DNA of 64,000 nucleotides from Tipula vernalis. Its lineage: Eukaryota > Arthropoda > Insecta > Diptera > Tipulidae. Positions within the stretch are counted from its first letter, which is position 1. Each line of letters opens with the position of its first letter. The notes under the pieces are model-generated. The model was not told the origin of the DNA. It made no database searches and saw nothing but the letters and a program-made list of their open reading frames with translations. Positions 57,233 through 64,000 of the stretch are shown here, piece after piece. A program made the position numbers and the translations under genes. The stretch spans positions 99,797,930-99,861,929 of the forward strand of contig OY282560.1 of NCBI GenBank assembly GCA_958295665.1, written 5' to 3'.

Positions 57233-60200
57233 ACCAGGTGATTTTCCATAAAATCGAATTTTCTACGAAATGTGTAGAAATATTCGAGCGATCTAAATGC
57301 CCGTTCGCATGACAATTACAGGTCTCAGCACCTATTGATGGAGGCATCAATCAACAAAATCGGAGCTCAATTGCAGATTTTCGTTTTTTTATTCTGAATT
57401 TATGGTTTTTTATTATGGAATTTATAGTTCAGGTAATTTTCCATAAAATTGAATTTTCTAAGAAATGTGTAGAAATATTCGAGCGATCTACTGATAGAGT
57501 CATCAATCAACCAAATCGGAACACAATTGCAGATTTTCGTTTTTTATTATGGATTCATGGTCTATAGTTCAGGTGATTTTAAATAATATCGAATTTTCTA
57601 CGAAATGTGTAGAAATATTCGAGCTATCTAAATTTCCGCTGGCATGACAATTACAGGTCTCAGCACCTATTGATAGAGGCATCAATCATCGAAATCGGAG
57701 CACAATTGCAGATTTTCGTTTTTTTATTATAAATTTATGGTCTATAGTTCAGGTGATTTTCCATAAAATTGAATTTTCTAAGAAATGTGTAGAAATATTC
57801 GAGCGATCTACTGATAGAGTCATCAATCAACCAAATCGGAACATAATTGCAGATTTTCGTTTTTATTATGGATTCATGATTCAGGTGATTTTCCATAAAA
57901 TCGAATTTTCTACGAAATGTGTAGAAATATTCGAGCGATCTAAATGCCCGTTCGCATGACAATTAAAGGTCTCAGCACCTATTGATAGAGGCATCAATCA
58001 ATAAAATCGGAGCACAATTGCAGATTTTCGTTTTTTTATTCTGAATTTATGATTTTTTATTATGGAATTTATAGTTCAGGTAATTTTCCATAGAATTGAA
58101 TTTTCTAAGAAATGTGTAGAAATATTCGAGCGATCTACTGATAGAGTCATCAATCAACCAAATCGGAACACAATTGCAGATTTTCGTTTTTTATTATGGA
58201 TTCATGGTCTATAGTTCAGGTGATTTTAAATAATATCGAATTTTCTACGAAATGTGTAGAAATATTCGAGCGATCTAAATGCCCGTTGGCATGACAATTA
58301 CAGGTCTCAGCACCTATTGATAGAGGCATCAGTCATCGAAATCGGAGCACAATTGCAGATTTTCGTATTTTTATTATGAATTTATGGTCTATAGTTCAGG
58401 TGATTTACCATAAAATTAAATTTTCTAAGAAATGTGTAGAAATATTCGAGCGATCTAAATGCCCGTGGGCATGACAGTTACAGGTCTCAGCACCTATTGA
58501 TAGAGGCATCAATCATCGAAATCGGAGCACAATTGCAGATTTTCGTTTTTTTATTATAAATTTATGGTCTATAGTTCAGGTGATTTTCCATAAAATTGAA
58601 TTTTCTAAGAAATGTGTAGAAATATTCGAGCGATCTACTGATAGAGTCATCAATCAACCAATTCGGAACACAATTGCAGATTTTCGTTTTTTACTATGGA
58701 TTCATGGTCTATAGTTCAGGTGATTTTCCATAAAATCGAATTTTCTACGAAATGTGTAGAAATATTCAAGCGATCTAAATGCCCGTGGGGATGACAGTTA
58801 CAGGTCTCAGCACCTATTGATAGAGGCATCAATCATCGAAATCGGAGCACAATTGCAGATTTTCGTTTTTTTATTATAAATTTATGGTCTATAGTTCAGG
58901 TGATTTTCCATAAAATTGAATTTTCTAAGAAATGTGTAGAAATATTCGAGCGACCTACTGATAGAGTCATCAATCAACCAAATCGGAACATAATTGCAGA
59001 TTTTCGTTTTTTATTATGGATTCATGGTCTATGGTTCAGGTGCTTTTCCATAAAATCGAATTTTCTACGAAATGTGTAGAAATATTCGAGCGATCTAAAT
59101 GCCCGTTGGCATGACAATTACAGGTCTCAGCACCTATTGATAGAGGCATCAGTCATCGAAATCGGAGCACAATTGCAGATTTTCGTTTTTTTATTATGAA
59201 TTTATGGTCTATAGTTCAGGTGATTTTCCATAAAATTGAATTTTCTAAGAAATGTGTAGAAATATTCGAGCGATCTACTGATAGAGTCATCAATCAACCA
59301 ATTCGGAACACAATTGCAGATTTTCGTTTTTTACTATGGATTCATGGTCTATAGTTCAGGTGATTTTCCATAAAATCGAATTTTCTACGAAATGTGTAGA
59401 AATATTCAAGCGATCTAAATGCCCGTGGGGATGACAGTTACAGGTCTCAGCACCTATTGATAGAGGCATCAATCATCGAAATCGGAGCACAATTGCAGAT
59501 TTTCGTTTTTTTATTATGAATTTATGGTCTATAGTTCAGGTGATTTTCCATAAAATTGAATTTTCTAAAAAATGTGTAGAAATATTCGAGCGATCTACTG
59601 ATAGAGTCATTAATCAACCAAATCGGAACATAATTGCAGATTTTCGTTTTTTATTATGGATTCATGGTCTATAGTTCAGGTGATTTTCCATAAAATCGAA
59701 TTTTCTACGAAAGGTGTAGAAATATTCAAGCGATCTAAATGCCCGTGGGCATGACAGTTACAGGTCTCAGCACCTATTGATAGAGGCATCAATCATCGAA
59801 ATCGGAGCACAATTGCAGATTTTCGTTTTTTTATTATGAATTTATGGTCTATAGTTCAGGTGATTTTCCATAAAATTGAGTTTTCTAAGAAATGTGTAGA
59901 AATATTCGAGCGATCTACTGATAGAGTCATCAATCAACCAAATCGGAACATAATTGCAGATTTTCGTTTTTTATTATGGATTCATGGTCTATAGTTCAGG
60001 TGATTTTCCAAAAAAATCGAATTTTCTACGGAATGTGTAGAAATATTCGAGCGATCTAAATGCCCGTTGGCATGACAATTACAAGTCTCAGCACCTATTG
60101 ATAGAGGCATCAATCATCGAAATCGGAGCACAATTGCAGATTTTCGTTTTTTTATTATCAATTTATGGTCTATAGTTAAGGTGATTTTCCATAAAATTGA

Positions 60201-63200
60201 ATTTTCTAAGAAATGTGTAGAAATATTCGAGCGATCTACTGATAGAGTCATCAATCAACCAAATCGGAACATAATTGCAGATTTTCGTTTTTTATTATGG
60301 ATTCATGGTCTATAGTTCAGGTGATTTTCCATAATATCGAATTTTCTACGAAATGTGTAGAAATATTCGAGCGATCTAAATGCCCGTTGGCATGACAATT
60401 ACAGGTCTCAGCACCTATTGATAGAGGCATCAATCATCGAAAACGGAGCACAATTGCAGATTTTCGTTTTTTTATTATGAATTTATGGTCTATAGTTCAG
60501 GTGATTTTCCATAAAATTGAATTTTTTAAGAAATGTGTAGAAATATTCGAGCGATCTACTGATAGAGTCATCAATCAACCAAATCGGAACACAATTGCAG
60601 ATTTTCGTTTTTTATTATGGATTCAGGGTCTATAGTTCAGGTGATTTTCCATAATATCGAATTTTCTACGAAATGTGTAGAAATATTCGAGCGATCTAAA
60701 TGCCCGTTGGCATGACAATTACAGGTCTCCGCACCTATTGATAGAGGCATCAATCATCGAAATCGGAGCACAATTGCAGATTTTCGTTTTTTTATTATGA
60801 ATTTATGGTCTATAGTTCAGGTGATTTTCCATAAAATTGAATTTTCTAAGAAATGTGTAGAAATATTCGAGCGATCTACTGATAGAGTCATCAATCAACC
60901 AAATCGGAACATAATTGCAGACTTTCGTTTTTTATTATGGTTCAGGTGATTTTCCAAAAAAATCGAATTTTATACGAAATGTGTAGAAATATTCGAGCGA
61001 TCTAAATGCCCGTTGGCATGACAATTACAGGTCTCAGCGTCTATTGATAGAGGCATCAATCATCGAAATCGGAGCACAATTGCAGATTTTCGTTTTTTTA
61101 TTATGAGCTTATGGTCTTTATTTAGTTCAGGTGATTTTCCATAAAATTGAATTTTCTAAGAAATGTGTAGAAATATTCGAGCGATCTACTGATAGAGTCA
61201 TCAATCAACCAAATCGGAACACAATTGCAGATATTCGTTTTTTATTATGGATTCATGGTCTATAGTTCAGGTGATTTTCCATAAAATTGAATTTTATAAG
61301 AAATGTGTAGAAATATTCGAGCGATCTACTGATAGAGTCATCAATCAACCAAATCGGAACACAATTGCAGATTTTCGTTTTTTATTATGGATTCAGGGTC
61401 TATAGTTCAGGTGATTTTCCATAATATCGAATTTTCTACGAAATGTGTAGAAATATTCGAGCGATCTAAATGCCCGTTGGCATGACAATTACAGGTCTCA
61501 GCAACTATTGATAGAGGCATCAATCATCGAAATCGGAGCACAATTGCAGATTTTCGTTTTTTTATTATGAATTTATGGTCTATAGTTCAGGTGATTTTCC
61601 ATAAAATTGAATTTTCTAAGAAATGTATAGAAATATTCGAGCGATTTACTGATAGAGTCATCAATCAACCAAATCGGAACATAATTGCAGATTTTCGTTT
61701 TTTATTATGGTTTCATGGTCTATAGTTCAGGTGATTTTCCAAAAAAATCGAATTTTATACGAAATGTGTAGAAATATTCGAGCGATCTAAATGCCCGTTG
61801 GCATGACAATTACAGGTCTCAGCATCTATTGATAGAGGCATCAATCATCGAAATCGGAGCACAATTGCAGATTTTCGTTTTTTTATTATGAACTTATGGT
61901 CTTTATTTAGTTCAGGTGATTTTCCATAAAATTGAATTTTCTAAGAAATGTGTAGAAATATTCGAGCGATCTACTGATAGAGGCATCAATCATCGAAATC
62001 GGAGCACAATTGCAGATTTTCGTTTTTTTATTATGAATTTATGGTCTATAGTTCAGGTGATTTTCCATAAAATTGAATTTTCTAAGAAATGTGTAGAAAT
62101 ATTCGAGCGATCTACTGATAGAGTCATCAATCAACCAAATCGGAACATAATTGCAGATTTTCGTTTTTTATTATGGTTTCATGGTCTATAGTTCAGGTGA
62201 TTTTCCAAAAAAATCGAATTTTCTACGAAATGTGTAGAAATATTCGAGCGATCTAAATGCCCGTTGGCATGACAATTACAAGTCTCAGCACCTATTGATA
62301 GAGGCATCAATCATCGAAATCGGAGCACAATTGCAGATTTTCGTTTTTTTATTATGATCTTATGGTCTTTATTTAGTTCAGGTGATTTTCCATAAAATTG
62401 AATTTTCTACGAAATGTGTAGAAATATTCGAGCGATCTACTGATAGAGTCATCAATCAACCAAATCGGAACATAATTGCAGATTTTCGTCTTTTATTATG
62501 GATTCATGGTCTATAGTTCAGGTGATTTTCCATAATATTGAATTTTCTACGAAATGTGTAGAAATATTCGAGCGATCTAAATGCCCGTTGGCATGACAAT
62601 TACAGGTCTCAGCACCTATTGATAGAGGCATCAATCATCGAAATCGGAGCACAATTGCAGATTTTCGTTTTTTTATTATGAATTTATGGTCTTTAGTTCA
62701 AGTGATTTTCCATAATATCGAATTTTCTACGAAATGTGTAGAAATATTCGAGCGATCTTAATGCCCGTTGGCATGACAATTACAGGTCTCAGCACCTATT
62801 GATAGAGGCATCAATCATCGAAATCGGAGCACAATTGCAGATTTTCGTTTTTTTATTATGAATTTATGGTCTATAGTTCAGGTGATTTTCCATAAAATTG
62901 AATTTTCTACGAAATGTGTAGAAATATTCGAGCGATCTACTTACAAAGTCATCAATCAACCAAATCGGAAAATAATTGCAAATTTTCGTTTTTTATTATG
63001 TATTCATGGTCTATATATAGTTCAGGTGATTTTCCATAAAATTGAATTTTCTACGAAATGTGTAGAAATATTCGAGCGATCTACTGATAGAGTCATCAAT
63101 CAACCAAATCGGAACATAATTGCAGATATTCGTTTTTTATTATGGATTCATGGTCTATAGTTCAGGTGATTTACCATAAAATCGAATTTTCTACGAAATG

Positions 63201-64000
63201 TGTAGAAATAGTCAAGCGATCTAAATGCCGGTTGGCATGACAATTACAGGTCTCAGCACCTATTGATAGAGGCATCAATCATCGAAATCGGAGCACAATT
63301 GCAGATTTTCGTTTTTTTATTATGAATTTATGGTCTATAGTTCAGGTGATTTTCCATAAAATTGAATTTTCTAAGAAATGTGTAGAAATATTCGAGCGAT
63401 CTACTGATAGAGTCATCAATCAACCAAATCGGAACATAATTGCAGATTTTCGTTTTTTATTATGGATTCATGGTCTATAGTTCAGGTGATTTTCCATAAT
63501 ATCGAATTTTCTACGAAATGTGTAGAAATATTCGAGCGATCTAAATGCCCGTTGGCATGACAATTACAGGTCTCAGCACCTATTGATAGAGGCATCAATC
63601 ATCGAAATCGGAGCACAATTGCAGATTTTCGTTTTTTTATTATGAATTTATGGTCTATAGTTCAGGTGGTTTTCCATAAAATTGAATTTTCTAAGAAATG
63701 TGTAGAAATATTCGAGCGATCTACTGATAGAGTCATCAATCAACCAAATCGGAACACAATTGCAGATTTTCGTTTTTTATTATGGATTCATGATCTATAA
63801 TTCAGGTGATTTTCCATAATATCGATTTTTCTATGAAATGTGTAGAAATATTCGATCGATCTAAATGCCCGTTATCATGACAATTACAGGTCTCAGCACC
63901 TATTGATAGAGGCATCAATCATCGAAATCGGAGCACAATTGCAGATTTTCGTTTTTTTATTATGAATTTATGGTCTATAGTTCAGGTGGTTTTCCATAAA
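57233..64000 (+). repeat. Satellite array, 320-bp higher-order unit of 140-bp and 180-bp monomers
   Basis: About 6.8 kb of tandem repeats that run off the right edge. Measured between copies of TGATTTTCCATAAAAT, the spacing alternates 140 and 180 bp very regularly from 58581 to 60181. The A monomer reads GATCTACTGATAGAGTCATC and B reads GATCTAAATGCCCGTTGGCA, so B is A plus about 40 bp. All monomers share AAATGTGTAGAAATATTCGA and AATTGCAGATTTTCGTTTTT. Departures include A-A (61125-61420 and 61916-62200) and B-B doublets (58215-58560 and 62520-62860) and small deletions. Copies are highly similar. Open frames of 60-100 codons across it are not genes. Confidence 0.95.

Noticed and set aside
57753..63160. 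Open frames of 60-100 codons that repeat a peptide along the right end
   Set aside because: They arise from the satellite monomers, are interrupted differently in each unit and occur on both strands.
1..64000. CRISPR arrays, bacterial operons or phage genes
   Set aside because: The window is eukaryotic (spliced Mitf, insect transposons). The regular repeats are satellites or minisatellites without unique spacers.

Overview
The window looks like an AT-rich insect nuclear genome, most likely a dipteran. It holds one recognisable host gene, many decayed transposable elements of most major classes, and a complex satellite array at the right end. The case for an insect rests on mariner, Jockey-like, Penelope-like, gypsy, Harbinger, Helitron and MULE relics together with an insect-style Mitf with long Gln, Gly and Asn tracts. 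The case for Diptera is weaker and rests on general sequence style.

Host gene. Five minus-strand exons belong to Mitf, the MiT/TFE bHLH-leucine-zipper regulator of lysosome and V-ATPase genes. Two alternative N-terminal exons (about 55811-55663, the equivalent of vertebrate exon 1B, and about 33166-32400) both end in phase 2. Both can splice to a common exon at 12763-12574, followed by 12513-12226 and 12158-11823. The bHLH-zipper exons were not found and should lie to the left of the window. The intron from exon 1B to the common exon is about 43 kb and contains most of the repeats.

Layout. 1-1830: non-LTR endonuclease, mariner and Penelope-like fragments. 4.4-4.8 kb: a foldback element. 7.0-7.7 kb: back-to-back mariner and Tc1 relics. 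8.1-10.3 kb: a dispersed minisatellite family and a MITE. 11.8-12.8 kb: Mitf core exons. 14.2-16.2 kb: simple tandem repeats. 16.25-17.2 kb: Helitron helicase relic. 17.7-18.4 kb: Jockey 3' end. 18.9-19.5 kb: a near-perfect palindrome of two Penelope-like 3' ends. 20.9-23.0 kb: nested and interleaved inverted repeats. 23.2-23.8 kb: a possible small spliced gene relic. 26-29 kb: Penelope-like, Harbinger and hAT-like relics. 32.4-33.2 kb: Mitf alternative N-terminal exon. 36.2-41.0 kb: a decayed Ty3/gypsy element with both LTRs. 41.3-42.2 kb: an internally deleted mariner. 42.5-44.0 kb: an unrecognised minus-strand gene relic. 44.8-50.1 kb: a MULE-type transposon whose inverted repeats contain a 15-bp minisatellite, strongly expanded at one end and carrying a tRNA-derived SINE. 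51.8-53.2 kb: a Jockey relic. 53.8-54.2 kb: a MITE. 55.7 kb: Mitf exon 1B. 57.06-64.0 kb: a satellite with a 140 + 180 bp higher-order unit that runs off the right end.

The genes do not form a functional system. The transposon coding regions are broken by stops, frameshifts and deletions, and only Mitf appears to be under coding constraint. The most unusual structures are the MULE-like element with minisatellite termini, the interleaved inverted repeats at 21.6-23.0 kb, the Penelope-end palindrome with hammerhead-like motifs, and the two-monomer satellite beside the Mitf first exon.
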